Made by a program: the position numbers and the translations under genes. Below are positions 1 to 9,135 of a stretch of DNA of 64,000 nt, piece by piece. This stretch comes from Candidatus Nitronereus thalassa. GTDB taxonomy: Bacteria; Nitrospirota; Nitrospiria; Nitrospirales; UBA8639. Positions within the stretch are counted from its first letter, which is position 1, and each line of letters begins with the position of its first letter. Location: the NCBI RefSeq assembly GCF_032191465.1, contig NZ_JAQOUE010000001.1:682001-746000 (forward strand), written 5' to 3'. Below the pieces are notes generated by a model. It was not told the DNA's origin, searched no databases, and saw only the letters and a list, made by a program, of their open reading frames with translations.

Positions 1-1
1 G

Positions 2-82
2 AGTGGCTACCTTCCCTATTTCGCCGAACACTTTCCTCTTCAGTCATTTCCAGATGTCCCCTCCAAATTTTTTTCCGCCTAA
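2..82 (+). CDS. C-terminal end of an upstream gene (partial)
   Basis: The frame starting at base 2 is open from the window edge and ends at TAA 80-82. It reads as a plausible protein tail (...FPDVPSKFFSA). Only 26 residues are visible, so no family can be assigned. It could also be a chance open frame. It would be the gene preceding trpE on the same strand, ending about 110 bp before it. Confidence 0.3.
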   Translation, partial: SGYLPYFAEHFPLQSFPDVPSKFFSA

Positions 83-190
83 AAGTTAATGAACGCACTC
101 CCCCTTTTACCAAAGGGGAGCTCCTGTATCATGGCCGAAAACCCATTGATTTTATTGACTTGTTTTGAACCCACATGATACCGTGCAACC

Positions 191-1687
191 ATGAAAAAAC
201 CTTGTTATTCAGTGGGTTTTGACGATTTCTGCCAACTCGCCACTCAGGGAAATTTGGTCCCGGTGTATCGAGAAATTTTGGCAGACTTGGAAACCCCAGT
301 CAGCGCCTTTTCTAAAATCAATACTGGGGATACGGCTTTTCTGTTTGAAAGCATAGAAGGCGGCGAAAACTGGGCGCGATATTCTTTTTTGGGTAGCAGT
401 GTCACCCAGGTCATTTGGGAGGAGAAGGGAAAGCTCATGACCCAAAAGGGTCGGAAGATTCAATCTCAACCATTTGGAACCAATCCCCTGCAACATGTTC
501 AGGAAATGCTGAAAGAATTTCAACCGGTCTCCGTTCCTGGGTTACCTCGGTTTGTCGGCGGGGCCGTGGGGTACCTGGGGTATGACGTGGTTCGCTACTT
601 CGAGCCCATTCCCTCGCGCCCCAAGGATTCGGAATATCTGCCGTTGATGGCTTTTATGCTCACGGACACGTTGCTTGTTTTTGACAACGTCGCCCATACC
701 ATCAAAGTCGTTGCGAATGCCCCCATTGCCTCACATGCCAAGTCGGCCCTAAAAAAAACCTATTCCGACGCAACGGCCAAGATTGAAAAAATCATTGCCA
801 AACTAAGAAAACCTCTATCACGGTGCTCGCCGACTCACCGCTCACAGCCGGTTAAATTTACATCCAACATGACTCAGCCGACCTTTGAAAAAATGGTGCG
901 TCGCACAAAGGAATACATCCAAGCCGGGGATATCGTCCAAGCCGTGGTGTCGCAACGGTGGAAGACTAAAATTCGGACCACCCCATTGGAGATTTACCGC
1001 GCCCTTCGGGTGATTAATCCCTCTCCGTACATGTTCTATCTACGCATCGCCGGAGTGGAATTGGTCGGATCCTCCCCTGAAATCTTGGTACGGTGTGAAG
1101 AAGACCAGATTGTGGTTCGCCCCATTGCCGGCACCCGCAAGCGCGGAGCCACTTCCTCGCAAGACCAGGCACTCGCCGAAGAACTCCTCGCCGACGAAAA
1201 GGAACGGGCTGAACATGTGATGCTCGTGGATCTAGGAAGAAATGACGTCGGGCGTGTCGCGAAATATCAAACCGTGACGCTTGATCCATTTATGACAGTC
1301 GAGCGATATTCCCATGTGATGCATATTGTCTCGCAAGTCACAGGCACTCTTCTACCCGACCATACGGCCTATGACGTGATGGAGGCGTGTTTTCCTGCGG
1401 GAACTGTTTCCGGCGCGCCGAAAATCCGTGCCATGCAAATCATTGAAGAATTGGAACCGACGAAACGTGGACCATACGCCGGAGCAGTCGGCTATTTCAG
1501 CTTTTCAGGCAACATGGATACCTGTATTAATATTCGCACGATCGTCATCAAGGGTAACCAGGCCTTTGTCCAAGCCGGTGCCGGAATCGTGGCCGACTCC
1601 GACCCAACAACCGAATATGAAGAGACGTGTAATAAAGCACGCGCGATGATGCGTGGAATCGAAATGGCCGAACAGGGGTTGGAATAG
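191..1687 (+). CDS. trpE: Anthranilate synthase component I
   Basis: Converts chorismate to anthranilate using ammonia supplied by TrpG; first committed step of tryptophan synthesis, cytosolic. The 498 residues match the usual TrpE length. The N-terminal segment has the [10 protein letters not shown] region corresponding to the allosteric tryptophan pocket of the family, so feedback inhibition is likely (inference). The chorismate-binding half shows [29 protein letters not shown] and [14 protein letters not shown]. The ATG at 191 has no convincing Shine-Dalgarno sequence. No Trp-rich leader peptide is visible in the 108 bp before it, so regulation by classical attenuation is not supported. 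Confidence 0.97.
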   Translation: MKKPCYSVGFDDFCQLATQGNLVPVYREILADLETPVSAFSKINTGDTAFLFESIEGGENWARYSFLGSSVTQVIWEEKGKLMTQKGRKIQSQPFGTNPLQHVQEMLKEFQPVSVPGLPRFVGGAVGYLGYDVVRYFEPIPSRPKDSEYLPLMAFMLTDTLLVFDNVAHTIKVVANAPIASHAKSALKKTYSDATAKIEKIIAKLRKPLSRCSPTHRSQPVKFTSNMTQPTFEKMVRRTKEYIQAGDIVQAVVSQRWKTKIRTTPLEIYRALRVINPSPYMFYLRIAGVELVGSSPEILVRCEEDQIVVRPIAGTRKRGATSSQDQALAEELLADEKERAEHVMLVDLGRNDVGRVAKYQTVTLDPFMTVERYSHVMHIVSQVTGTLLPDHTAYDVMEACFPAGTVSGAPKIRAMQIIEELEPTKRGPYAGAVGYFSFSGNMDTCINIRTIVIKGNQAFVQAGAGIVADSDPTTEYEETCNKARAMMRGIEMAEQGLE

Positions 1688-1756
1688 TTTTCGCGCTACC
1701 TAATGAGTGATGGATAAAACATTTCAAAAGCATTTCTCTCTTATTGACGCGTTGCG

Positions 1757-1777
1757 CTTCACCCTTCACGCTTCACG
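1757..1777. repeat. Triple heptamer CTTCACC/CTTCACG
   Basis: Three adjacent 7-bp units (CTTCACC, CTTCACG, CTTCACG) lie in the 99-bp gap between trpE and trpG, ending 9 bp before the trpG start. Function unknown; it occupies the place where a ribosome binding site would be expected, and no good one is seen. Confidence 0.6.
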
Positions 1778-1786
1778 GTAATAATT

Positions 1787-2380
1787 ATGTTACTCATGAT
1801 CGACAATTATGACTCCTTCACCTACAACCTGGTCCAGTACTTTGGGGAATTGGGCGCAGACATTCACGTATACAGGAATGATAAGATCTCAATTGAAGAA
1901 ATTGAGCGTTTAAATCCTGAACGCATCGTCATTTCTCCCGGCCCATGTACCCCAAAAGAAGCCGGAGTCTCGATCAAAGTCATCAAGCATTTTGCTGGGC
2001 AACTCCCATTGCTCGGCGTATGCCTCGGTCATCAATCCCTTGCCTACGCCTTTGGTGGAGAAATCATTCGGGCTGAACGACTGATGCACGGCAAAACCTC
2101 GATGGTCAATCACGATGGGCAAACTATTTTTGACGGCCTGCCAAATCCATTTGAAGCCACACGCTATCACTCATTAATCGTCAATCGCGACACGCTACCC
2201 GGTGACTTTGAAATTTCCGCAATGACAGATGAAGGTGAAATCATGGGACTCCGCCATTTACCCACGGGTGCCGAAGGCGTTCAATTTCACCCAGAATCAA
2301 TTCTCACCAAAGCAGGAATGGATCTTCTGAGAAACTTTCTTGAACTCGACAATTTTAACGGCGAGCCCATGGCGGCCTAA
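1787..2380 (+). CDS. trpG: Anthranilate synthase component II, glutamine amidotransferase
   Basis: Class-I glutamine amidotransferase of 197 residues that supplies ammonia to TrpE. The N-terminal [11 protein letters not shown] motif is characteristic of TrpG/PabA. The nucleophile cysteine lies in GVCLGHQ and the His-Glu pair in FHPESI. It follows trpE by 99 bp, so it forms the TrpE-TrpG complex. A closely similar PabA role in folate synthesis is possible in organisms with one shared subunit; the operon position favours trpG. Confidence 0.95.
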   Translation: MLLMIDNYDSFTYNLVQYFGELGADIHVYRNDKISIEEIERLNPERIVISPGPCTPKEAGVSIKVIKHFAGQLPLLGVCLGHQSLAYAFGGEIIRAERLMHGKTSMVNHDGQTIFDGLPNPFEATRYHSLIVNRDTLPGDFEISAMTDEGEIMGLRHLPTGAEGVQFHPESILTKAGMDLLRNFLELDNFNGEPMAA

Positions 2381-2395
2381 AGACTTGGAAGCACG

Positions 2396-2517
2396 AAACT
2401 CGAATATCGAAATTCGAAACAAACATTTATTTCAAAATTCGAATACACTAAACCATTCTTTTTGTTTTGGTCATTAGAATTTGTTTAGGATTTTGAAATT
2501 CGGATTTCGAATTTATG
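2396..2517. repeat. Inverted-repeat element, copy A (trpG-trpD gap)
   Basis: A left arm (28 bp, 2396-2423, beginning AAACTCGAATATCG) and a right arm (about 2480-2517, ending GAATTTATG) are imperfect reverse complements around a roughly 55-bp AT-rich centre. The left arm is identical over all 28 bp to 14498-14525, where a second such element lies. There is no room for a transposase, so it resembles a MITE or large REP-type hairpin. It separates trpG from trpD within one operon. Confidence 0.75.
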
Positions 2518-2531
2518 AAGAGAACTTCTAA

Positions 2532-3551
2532 ATGATCAAAGACGCCCTTCAAAAACTGGCCGACGGCAGCAATCTCACGGAAAAAGAAGCCCAAGAAGGC
2601 ATGCTTCAAATCATGCAGGGTACGGCTTCGGAAGCCCAGATTGCTGCCTATCTTATGGGCCTGCGTATCAAAGGCGAAACCGTCGAGGAAATTACGGGGT
2701 CCGTCAAAGCCATGCGGGAGATGGCGATCCGCATTCATGTGTCGGCTCCGCTAGTGGTGGATACCTGCGGAACCGGAGGGGATCGCGCCAACACCTTCAA
2801 CATTTCTACGGCAGCGGCTTTCCTCGTGGCTGGAGGTGGCATGACGGTCGCCAAACATGGCAATCGCTCAGTGTCCTCCAAGTCTGGCAGTGCTGACGTG
2901 CTGTCGGCTTTGGGTGTAAAAATTGATCTGTCCCCCGAACGTGTAGAAGCTTGTGTGAATGAAGTCGGGATCGGATTTTTATTTGCCCCTCTCTATCATG
3001 GAGCGATGAAACATTGCGCCAAGCCACGAGCCGACATGGGCATTCGAACCCTCATGAATATTTTAGGCCCCTTGTCCAATCCAGCCGGAGCCACGATTCA
3101 GGTGCTGGGCGTCTTTGATCAAGCACTCACCGAAAAACTGGCGCAGGTGTTAATTCGATTAGGCACGCAACATTGCTTCGTGCTTCATGGAAAAGATGGC
3201 TTGGATGAAATCACACTGACCGACTTCACCTACGTATCCGAAGGGAAAGCGGGACGCGTCTCGAGCTATCACATTTCTCCCAAGGATTTTGGACTAGAAA
3301 AAGTGAGCCCCAAGGAATTAACAGGCGGCACCCCAGAACAGAATGCCCGGTTGATTGAAGATATTTTCAGGGGCCGACGAAACGCCAAACGGGAAATCGT
3401 CTTAGTGAATGCCGCTCCTGCTTTTGTCGCAAGCGGCAAGGCCAAAACGTTGAAGGAGGGGTACGACCGCGCCGCAGAAGTGATTGACAGTGGCGCCGCA
3501 CAGGAAAAACTGGAAAAACTCGTCGCGTTTACCAATCAGGGCACCGCATGA
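2532..3551 (+). CDS. trpD: Anthranilate phosphoribosyltransferase
   Basis: Transfers phosphoribosyl from PRPP to anthranilate, second step of tryptophan synthesis. The protein has 339 residues, the family's usual size. The N-terminal helical domain (AAYLMGLRIKGET) is followed by the PRPP-binding glycine-rich motif CGTGGD near residues 79-84, then KHGNRSVSS and NILGPLSNPA. Its stop overlaps the trpC start as ATGA, indicating translational coupling. It is separate from trpG, unlike the fused enterobacterial form. Confidence 0.97.
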   Translation: MIKDALQKLADGSNLTEKEAQEGMLQIMQGTASEAQIAAYLMGLRIKGETVEEITGSVKAMREMAIRIHVSAPLVVDTCGTGGDRANTFNISTAAAFLVAGGGMTVAKHGNRSVSSKSGSADVLSALGVKIDLSPERVEACVNEVGIGFLFAPLYHGAMKHCAKPRADMGIRTLMNILGPLSNPAGATIQVLGVFDQALTEKLAQVLIRLGTQHCFVLHGKDGLDEITLTDFTYVSEGKAGRVSSYHISPKDFGLEKVSPKELTGGTPEQNARLIEDIFRGRRNAKREIVLVNAAPAFVASGKAKTLKEGYDRAAEVIDSGAAQEKLEKLVAFTNQGTA

Positions 3552-4402
3552 TTCTCGATCGAATCCTCGAACATAAAAAGGCCGAATTGCGTCGTAAAAA
3601 CAGTCGCGGCTACCTGACGAGCCTGAAGAGTAAAATTGCCGACCGTCCGGGTCCGATAGGGTTTATCAATGCCTTAGAACAAGCCTATACCCCCGATTCC
3701 CCAGCCCTCATCGCCGAAGTCAAAAAAGCATCTCCAAGCCAGGGTCTCATGCGTCCGGAGTTTAAACATCGATTTGACCCCGTAAAAATCGCCAAAATTT
3801 ACAAAGATCATGGAGCAGCAGCAGTCTCGGTCCTCACCGACCAAGAATTTTTCCAGGGATGCTTGGATTACTTGTCTCAAGTAAAGGATGAAGTGGGATT
3901 ACCCGCGTTGAACAAAGAGTTCATGATTGAAGACGTCCAGTTCTATGAAGCCCGTGCCTATGGCGCCGATGCCATCCTGCTCATTGTCGCGGCCCTCGAC
4001 CGATGGCAACTCGAAGACTTTTACGCAACGGCACAAGGATTACACTTGGATGTGCTCATCGAAACCCACAATGAACGCGAACTCGATACCGTGCTAGAAC
4101 GGATTCCGAATGCTCCCCTCATTGGGATCAACAATCGGGATCTAAAAACGTTTACCACGGACTTAGGTATCACCGCTAAACTGGCTGCACGCATGCCCAA
4201 GGATAAAGTCATTGTCAGTGAAAGCGGCATCCATAAGCGAGAAGATGTACTCCAGATCCTAGAAGCCGGTGCAAAAGTCATGCTCGTGGGAGAATCACTC
4301 GTCCGCGCAGATGATATCGGAGCCAAAATTCAAAGCCTCTTGGCCCCTCCAAAAAGCGACGAAGAAAAGGAGGAAGCCGCCCAAGGCACTCGCTGGATAT
4401 AA
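3548..4402 (+). CDS. trpC: Indole-3-glycerol phosphate synthase
   Basis: TIM-barrel enzyme converting carboxyphenylaminodeoxyribulose phosphate to indole-3-glycerol phosphate. The 284 residues include the early helix ILEHKKAELRR, the catalytic-lysine region EVKKASPSQG, GINNRDLKTF and VSESGIHKRED, and the phosphate-binding VGESLVRADD. It overlaps trpD by 4 bp. The acidic, lysine-rich C-terminal tail after about residue 265 extends beyond the barrel. Confidence 0.97.
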   Translation: MILDRILEHKKAELRRKNSRGYLTSLKSKIADRPGPIGFINALEQAYTPDSPALIAEVKKASPSQGLMRPEFKHRFDPVKIAKIYKDHGAAAVSVLTDQEFFQGCLDYLSQVKDEVGLPALNKEFMIEDVQFYEARAYGADAILLIVAALDRWQLEDFYATAQGLHLDVLIETHNERELDTVLERIPNAPLIGINNRDLKTFTTDLGITAKLAARMPKDKVIVSESGIHKREDVLQILEAGAKVMLVGESLVRADDIGAKIQSLLAPPKSDEEKEEAAQGTRWI

Positions 4403-4441
4403 GAATATTCCTGTTCGGCGAAATCCTCCACTCCACTCAAC

Positions 4442-5077
4442 ATGAATAGCGTTAAAATTAAAATCTGCGGTATTACCAATCCGATTGATGCCCATCAAGC
4501 AGTGGATGCCGGCGCGGATGCCTTGGGCTTTGTCTTCTACAAAAATAGTCCACGGTGCGTAAGTGCGAACGTGGTGAAATCCATCATTGCCAATCTCCCA
4601 CCCTTTGTATTGCCGGTCGGAGTCTTTGTGAATGAAGACGCAGCAACTGTTCGAACCATCATGGATGATTGCGGCCTGGCATTCGCTCAAATCCACGGAG
4701 ATGAAACCGCCGATTTTTGCGAAGGCTTGGGACGGCCAGTCCTCCGGGGGATTCGCCTTCGTGACCAAAACACTCTCATGGCCATGGCTGAGTATAAGGG
4801 CCGTGCCCGAGTGCGAGCCTTTGTCCTGGACGCCTTTTCGGATACTGCATATGGAGGAACAGGAAAGACCGCAGATTGGACGTTGGCTAAGGAAGCCGCC
4901 CAATCCTTTTCGTTTCTCCTCGCCGGCGGGTTAACCCCTGACAATGTCCAAGAGGCCATTCAACAGGTTCAGCCCTACGGAATCGATGTGAGCAGCGGCG
5001 TGGAGGCCTCACCAGGCAAGAAAGATCCCGCCAAAGTCCAGGAGTTTATTCAAGCAGCGAAGCTTAATTCCAATTAG
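4442..5077 (+). CDS. trpF: Phosphoribosylanthranilate isomerase
   Basis: Isomerises phosphoribosylanthranilate, third step of the pathway. The 211-residue TIM barrel begins with KIKICGITNP, whose Cys is the general base of the family. GADALGFVFY and the C-terminal LAGGLTPDNV and GIDVSSGVE phosphate-binding loops are intact. The gene is complete, but codons from 4961 onward occur again at 6771-6896, beyond an inserted gene. The two copies agree exactly for 59 bp and then diverge, so this 3' end may be the acquired one and the downstream fragment the ancestral one, or the reverse. Confidence 0.96.
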   Translation: MNSVKIKICGITNPIDAHQAVDAGADALGFVFYKNSPRCVSANVVKSIIANLPPFVLPVGVFVNEDAATVRTIMDDCGLAFAQIHGDETADFCEGLGRPVLRGIRLRDQNTLMAMAEYKGRARVRAFVLDAFSDTAYGGTGKTADWTLAKEAAQSFSFLLAGGLTPDNVQEAIQQVQPYGIDVSSGVEASPGKKDPAKVQEFIQAAKLNSN

Positions 5078-5407
5078 GGATATTGAACTATTCTCCCCCG
5101 GTATTACTTCTTCCCCCAACAAATCATCTATCCTTCCCCCACTAGAATCGAACAAGAACCATAGCCATGGTTTTTGCGCAGGAAGACATATGCCAGAGAA
5201 ACGGTTTCCTATTGTGAAGTTCAATACAGTCCAGGAATGTGGGAAAAAAAGAAAGCGAAGGGCCCTTTTTTCTTGATGAGACAATACAAGACCTAAACCA
5301 TAAGACACTACTCTCATCCAGTAATTGAGTTTAAGTGAATTCACTTTTTTGTTATCAATGAAATACTCCCGGCCCCTTTCTTCTACTTTTTTCTTCCTAG
5401 CGATTGG
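5078..5407. other. Intergenic, left part of the insertion in the trp operon
   Basis: This 330-bp stretch lies between the trpF stop and the convergent acyltransferase stop. No convincing gene is present. A short palindrome AAGGGCCCTT followed by T residues (near 5247-5262) may act as a weak terminator. It belongs to the roughly 1.8-kb segment bounded by the duplicated trpF ends. Confidence 0.4.
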
Positions 5408-6448
5408 TTAGATTAATACCTTTTTCAAACGATCATATTTAGCCGCAATGAGTGTGACCCCACTCGAGAACAAGAAAACCAGGCCCACGTACACTATCTC
5501 CCATGCCGGACTCGATAATTGTTTATCGATATGCATAAGTAAGTCAATGAAAACAAAATGAATACCATATATGCCAAGTGTATACTTCCCAATACTTGAA
5601 GCACTTGTAATTTTCAAAAATGGATGACCGGACAATGCCATCCAGGACGCCCCTAAACCAACAAGAACGGTGCCTACAACATAATCATGTGAAGCTGGAG
5701 ACACCCCGTAGGTAGAATACAAATAATATATTTCGCAAAAATGGATGCCATAGCCAAGGGCCAAAATCATCAAACCATAAGCAAAATATTTTTGCGAATA
5801 ATTTATGTAAGACAAAACATATCCAAGAACAAAAAATATTGTGCTAAAAAATGGACCATTTCTTGTGTTGAAATCGATGTGAATACCAAGGGGTGTTTCC
5901 GAATAAGACTTGGCCAGCAGCCCAAAAATATACAGCGCAACCGAAACAATGATGAGGGGAAGCAGCGGGTTTGCTTTCCAATAACGAAGAAACAATGTGA
6001 CAATTATTACAGAGTTGGCAAGGCTGACCAAAAACCATAGGTGCCCCTTGGAACCCTCAAAAACCAACCTCACGGGATCGGATATAATGTTTTCCAAATT
6101 CCAATAGACCATCTTAACAGGTCCAGCCACCCCATATTCAAAAACTGAAAATAAATCGTATGGCAGAATGTAGACCATACAGAAAAATAGCCATATCAAT
6201 CCAAGCCGCTTGAGGATTTTTTCTGCCACTGGCAGCACTGAGTCTCTGACACTTGTTTTTTTTGCGAAAAAAAATCCGGAAATTATAAAGAAAAAGGGAA
6301 CTGCAAAACGAGATCCTTGATTGATAGCAACACAAAAATAGTCGTAGGCATTTTTTAGCTCGTCGCCTTTAAATCGCGTGGTGTGAATGACAATCACCCC
6401 GAGTATGGCGAGAAACCGAAACGCATCGATACTTTGAATCCTACGCAT
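5408..6448 (-). CDS. Acyltransferase family 3 membrane protein
   Basis: A 346-residue polytopic protein of the acyltransferase-3 (OafA/WecH-like) family, which O-acetylates cell-surface sugars. It starts with the family-typical SIDAFRFLAILGVIVIH, whose histidine is the conserved catalytic residue, and VPFFFIISGFFF. About ten hydrophobic segments follow, including GIYGIHFVFIDLL near the end. It is on the opposite strand to the surrounding trp genes, is visibly richer in A+T, and sits between trpF and a duplicated trpF 3' end. These are signs of acquisition by transfer. The acylated substrate is not known. Confidence 0.88.
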   Translation of the reverse strand: MRRIQSIDAFRFLAILGVIVIHTTRFKGDELKNAYDYFCVAINQGSRFAVPFFFIISGFFFAKKTSVRDSVLPVAEKILKRLGLIWLFFCMVYILPYDLFSVFEYGVAGPVKMVYWNLENIISDPVRLVFEGSKGHLWFLVSLANSVIIVTLFLRYWKANPLLPLIIVSVALYIFGLLAKSYSETPLGIHIDFNTRNGPFFSTIFFVLGYVLSYINYSQKYFAYGLMILALGYGIHFCEIYYLYSTYGVSPASHDYVVGTVLVGLGASWMALSGHPFLKITSASSIGKYTLGIYGIHFVFIDLLMHIDKQLSSPAWEIVYVGLVFLFSSGVTLIAAKYDRLKKVLI

Positions 6449-6672
6449 CCTCTATACTTTTCCTGTAATAGTTAAGTCTATTGGTCGGTGTAGCTGTACA
6501 CCATGTTGCAGCAAATTCACCCTAGAACAAGTAAGGTTTTTCACTAATCCATCCTGTTTCCATCAGCTAGGAACATCTTCCCACCATGGAAAAGGACAAA
6601 CACTGCAAACCTGGCCGGTTTCGCAAAAGGAGTGGGGGAGTCTAGCGGCCTTGCCAGTCCAATGCAAATTTG
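6449..6672. other. Intergenic upstream of the acyltransferase
   Basis: The region must carry the acyltransferase promoter (minus strand), but no clear -35/-10 pair stands out. No gene is seen. It continues into the tag/hairpin element at 6673. Confidence 0.35.
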
Positions 6673-6760
6673 AAATAAGGGGTCAGGAGTCATTTATGCA
6701 CCACCCAAAATGTGAAAAATGACGTTCGTCCTCCTTTGAGAAATGCGACTCCTTTCCTTA
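6673..6760. repeat. Tag-bearing imperfect hairpin next to the trpF remnant
   Basis: The left arm contains TAAGGGGTCAGGAGTCATTT (6677-6696). The right arm (6741-6760) is AAATGCGACTCCTTTCCTTA, whose complement TAAGGAAAGGAGTCGCATTT resembles the left arm. The element ends two or three bases before the trpF-like sequence begins. The GGGGTCAGGAGTC core recurs as GGGTCGGGAGTC at 41677 and GGGGTCGGGAG at 43238. It looks like a REP-type element; no transposase is present. Confidence 0.6.
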
Positions 6761-6762
6761 AT

Positions 6763-6896
6763 AGGCCATCCAACAGGTTCAGCCCTACGGAATCGATGTG
6801 AGCAGCGGCGTGGAGGCCTCACCAGGCAAAAAAGATCCTGAAAAAATCCAGGCCTTATCTCAAGCCGCGAAACTTGTTTCCACCGCCACCCAATAG
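6763..6896 (+). pseudogene. Duplicated 3' fragment of trpF
   Basis: Aligned at 6771 = 4961, this stretch is identical to trpF for 59 bp. It then remains in frame with substitutions to its own stop (TAG 6894-6896), encoding a 41-residue tail that matches the TrpF C-terminus (GIDVSSGVEASPGKKDP). No start or N-terminal part is present, so it cannot encode an enzyme. It lies 88 bp before trpB and is probably the scar of the event that placed the acyltransferase here. Confidence 0.9.
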
Positions 6897-6984
6897 TTAT
6901 ACTCCACTTCTTTCGAAAACGCCGTCATGCCAAATATTTTCGCCGGGATCAGAATTCAGTCTAACCGTTTTTCTATAGAGCCCC

Positions 6985-8178
6985 ATGCCATCCATTCCTG
7001 ACAAACGCGGTCGATTCGGCAAGTATGGGGGACAATACGTCCCCGAGACTCTCATGCCAGCCATGTTGGAACTTGAGGAAGTCTATGCGCGCGTACGCCG
7101 TGATCGGGCTTTTCAAAAAGAACTTCAAGATATTTTAAAACAATACGTCGGACGTCCGACTCCCCTATATTTGGCCAAACAGCTCACCAAAACTCTTGGC
7201 GGCGCCAAGGTGTACCTCAAACGCGAAGATCTCTGCCACACCGGCGCGCATAAAATCAACAACGCCGTTGGGCAAATGCTCATGACCAAGTACATGAAAA
7301 AGAAACGGATCATTGCCGAAACCGGCGCCGGGCAACATGGGGTCGCCGTGGCCACCGTCGCCGCCAAGCTTGGGCTCGAAGCGGAAATTTACATGGGCAC
7401 GGAAGACATGGAACGCCAAGCATTGAATGTCTTTCGTATGCGGCTGCTCGGTGCAAAAGTCACCGGGGTCGACGCCGGGAGCCGGACCTTAAAAGATGCC
7501 ATCAGTGAAGCTATGCGTGATTGGACCACGAATGTTCGCACGACCCATTACTTATTGGGTTCAGTGTTAGGGGCCCACCCCTACCCGATGATGATTCGTG
7601 ATTTTCAATCCGTCATCGGACGCGAAGCTCGAAAACAAATTCTCGCGGCAGAAGGACGTCTTCCTCACTGCCTCGTCGCCTGCGTCGGGGGAGGTAGTAA
7701 TAGTATCGGCCTGTTTTATCCTTTTGTGAATGACAAAAAAGTAGAAATGGTCGGGGTCGAAGCTGCTGGACGTGGAGTGGCCAGTGGCAAACATGCGGCT
7801 CGTTTTTCAGGGGGAAGCCCAGGGGTATTACACGGCACCATGACCTATCTCCTGCAAGACCCGGACGGACAAGTGAAACTCACCCATTCCGTGTCGGCCG
7901 GTCTCGACTATGCAGCGGTTGGACCCGAACATAGCATGCACCATGACTCTGGGCGCATTCGGTACACCTCTGCCACTGACCAAGAAGCCCTTGAAGCCTT
8001 TGATTTGTTGTCTCGCGAAGAAGGCATCATTCCAGCCTTGGAAAGTGCCCATGCCGTAGCCGAAGTGATCAAACTCGCACCGACCATGAAGAAAAACCAA
8101 ATCCTCATCATGAACCTCTCCGGGCGTGGCGACAAAGACGTGAACCAAATTGCCCGCATGCGCGGCATCCCCTTATAA
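6985..8178 (+). CDS. trpB: Tryptophan synthase beta chain
   Basis: PLP enzyme condensing indole with serine. 397 residues, the normal length for TrpB1. [11 protein letters not shown] at the N-terminus, the PLP lysine in HKINNAVGQ, the phosphate-binding GGGSNSIG and the C-terminal LSGRGDKD are all present. It ends 2 bp before trpA, so the two subunits are translated together and form the alpha2-beta2 complex. Confidence 0.98.
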   Translation: MPSIPDKRGRFGKYGGQYVPETLMPAMLELEEVYARVRRDRAFQKELQDILKQYVGRPTPLYLAKQLTKTLGGAKVYLKREDLCHTGAHKINNAVGQMLMTKYMKKKRIIAETGAGQHGVAVATVAAKLGLEAEIYMGTEDMERQALNVFRMRLLGAKVTGVDAGSRTLKDAISEAMRDWTTNVRTTHYLLGSVLGAHPYPMMIRDFQSVIGREARKQILAAEGRLPHCLVACVGGGSNSIGLFYPFVNDKKVEMVGVEAAGRGVASGKHAARFSGGSPGVLHGTMTYLLQDPDGQVKLTHSVSAGLDYAAVGPEHSMHHDSGRIRYTSATDQEALEAFDLLSREEGIIPALESAHAVAEVIKLAPTMKKNQILIMNLSGRGDKDVNQIARMRGIPL

Positions 8179-8180
8179 CC

Positions 8181-9005
8181 ATGCTTGCTACCGCTAACCG
8201 AATATCCGCAACCTTTGAACAGCTCGCGGCCAAGGGAGAAAAAGCCCTGATTCCCTATATCATGGCCGGGGACCCTTCATTAGCGGATACTGAATCGCTC
8301 GTGCTGGCTTTGGAAAAGGCCGGGGCGGATCTGATTGAATTGGGAGTTCCCTTCTCCGATCCGATTGCCGATGGTCCGGTGATTCAAAAAGCCGCGGAAC
8401 GTGCATTGCTATCCGGCACGTCACTCCGCCGTATTCTAGCTATGGTGAAGACCTTACGGACCAAGACGCAAATTCCGCTAATTCTCATGACCTACTACAA
8501 CACGATCATGGCCATAGGGGAAGAAACATTTTGCCAGGAAGCCGTCGCCGCCGGAGTCGATGGCGTCATCGTTCCCGACATGCCCCCTGAAGAGGCCGAC
8601 AATTTGCACAAGGCCGCCCAAGCCCACGGGCCTTGCCTCATTTATCTTTTGGCACCCACGAGCACATCCAATCGCAAAACGGAAGTCATCCGCCGAACGC
8701 AGGGGTTTATCTATTATGTGTCGATCACCGGCATCACGGGCGCAAAGCTTGAAGGCTTTGCAGACATTGAAAAAAATGTGCGGGCCCTGCAAAAGAAAGC
8801 CAAAAAACCCATTGCCGTGGGGTTTGGCATTGCCACCCCGGATGATGCCCGACGTATGGCGGCCTTCGCTGACGGGGTGATCGTCGGAAGCGCCCTAGTC
8901 AAAAAAATTGCCGAGTTTCAACAAAGCCCTGAACTCATCCAGGAAGTTTCCCGATTTACCGAGCAACTTAAATCGGCGATTCGACCAAACGATCGTGCAG
9001 CCTGA
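8181..9005 (+). CDS. trpA: Tryptophan synthase alpha chain
   Basis: TIM barrel cleaving indole-3-glycerol phosphate to indole, which passes to TrpB. 274 residues. The catalytic Glu and Asp lie in ELGVPFSDPIADGP, with PDMPPEE, YYVSITGITGAK and the phosphate loop GFGIATPDDA further on. Last gene of the trp cluster. No strong terminator hairpin is visible in the 130 bp after it. Confidence 0.97.
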   Translation: MLATANRISATFEQLAAKGEKALIPYIMAGDPSLADTESLVLALEKAGADLIELGVPFSDPIADGPVIQKAAERALLSGTSLRRILAMVKTLRTKTQIPLILMTYYNTIMAIGEETFCQEAVAAGVDGVIVPDMPPEEADNLHKAAQAHGPCLIYLLAPTSTSNRKTEVIRRTQGFIYYVSITGITGAKLEGFADIEKNVRALQKKAKKPIAVGFGIATPDDARRMAAFADGVIVGSALVKKIAEFQQSPELIQEVSRFTEQLKSAIRPNDRAA

Positions 9006-9135
9006 TACTGGCATCATCCTGTTCACTTCTCCATTCCTTTCATATCTTGACATTCCCTTGATGGGGAGTTAGTTCTTCACGTCCAGGCCGAAGTATCGAA
9101 GCTGGCGATTCTATCTAAGGGAGAGGAGAACCAAC

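Noticed and set aside
83-190. Possible trp leader peptide or T-box attenuator
   Set aside because: No run of Trp codons, no T-box sequence and no terminator hairpin before trpE.
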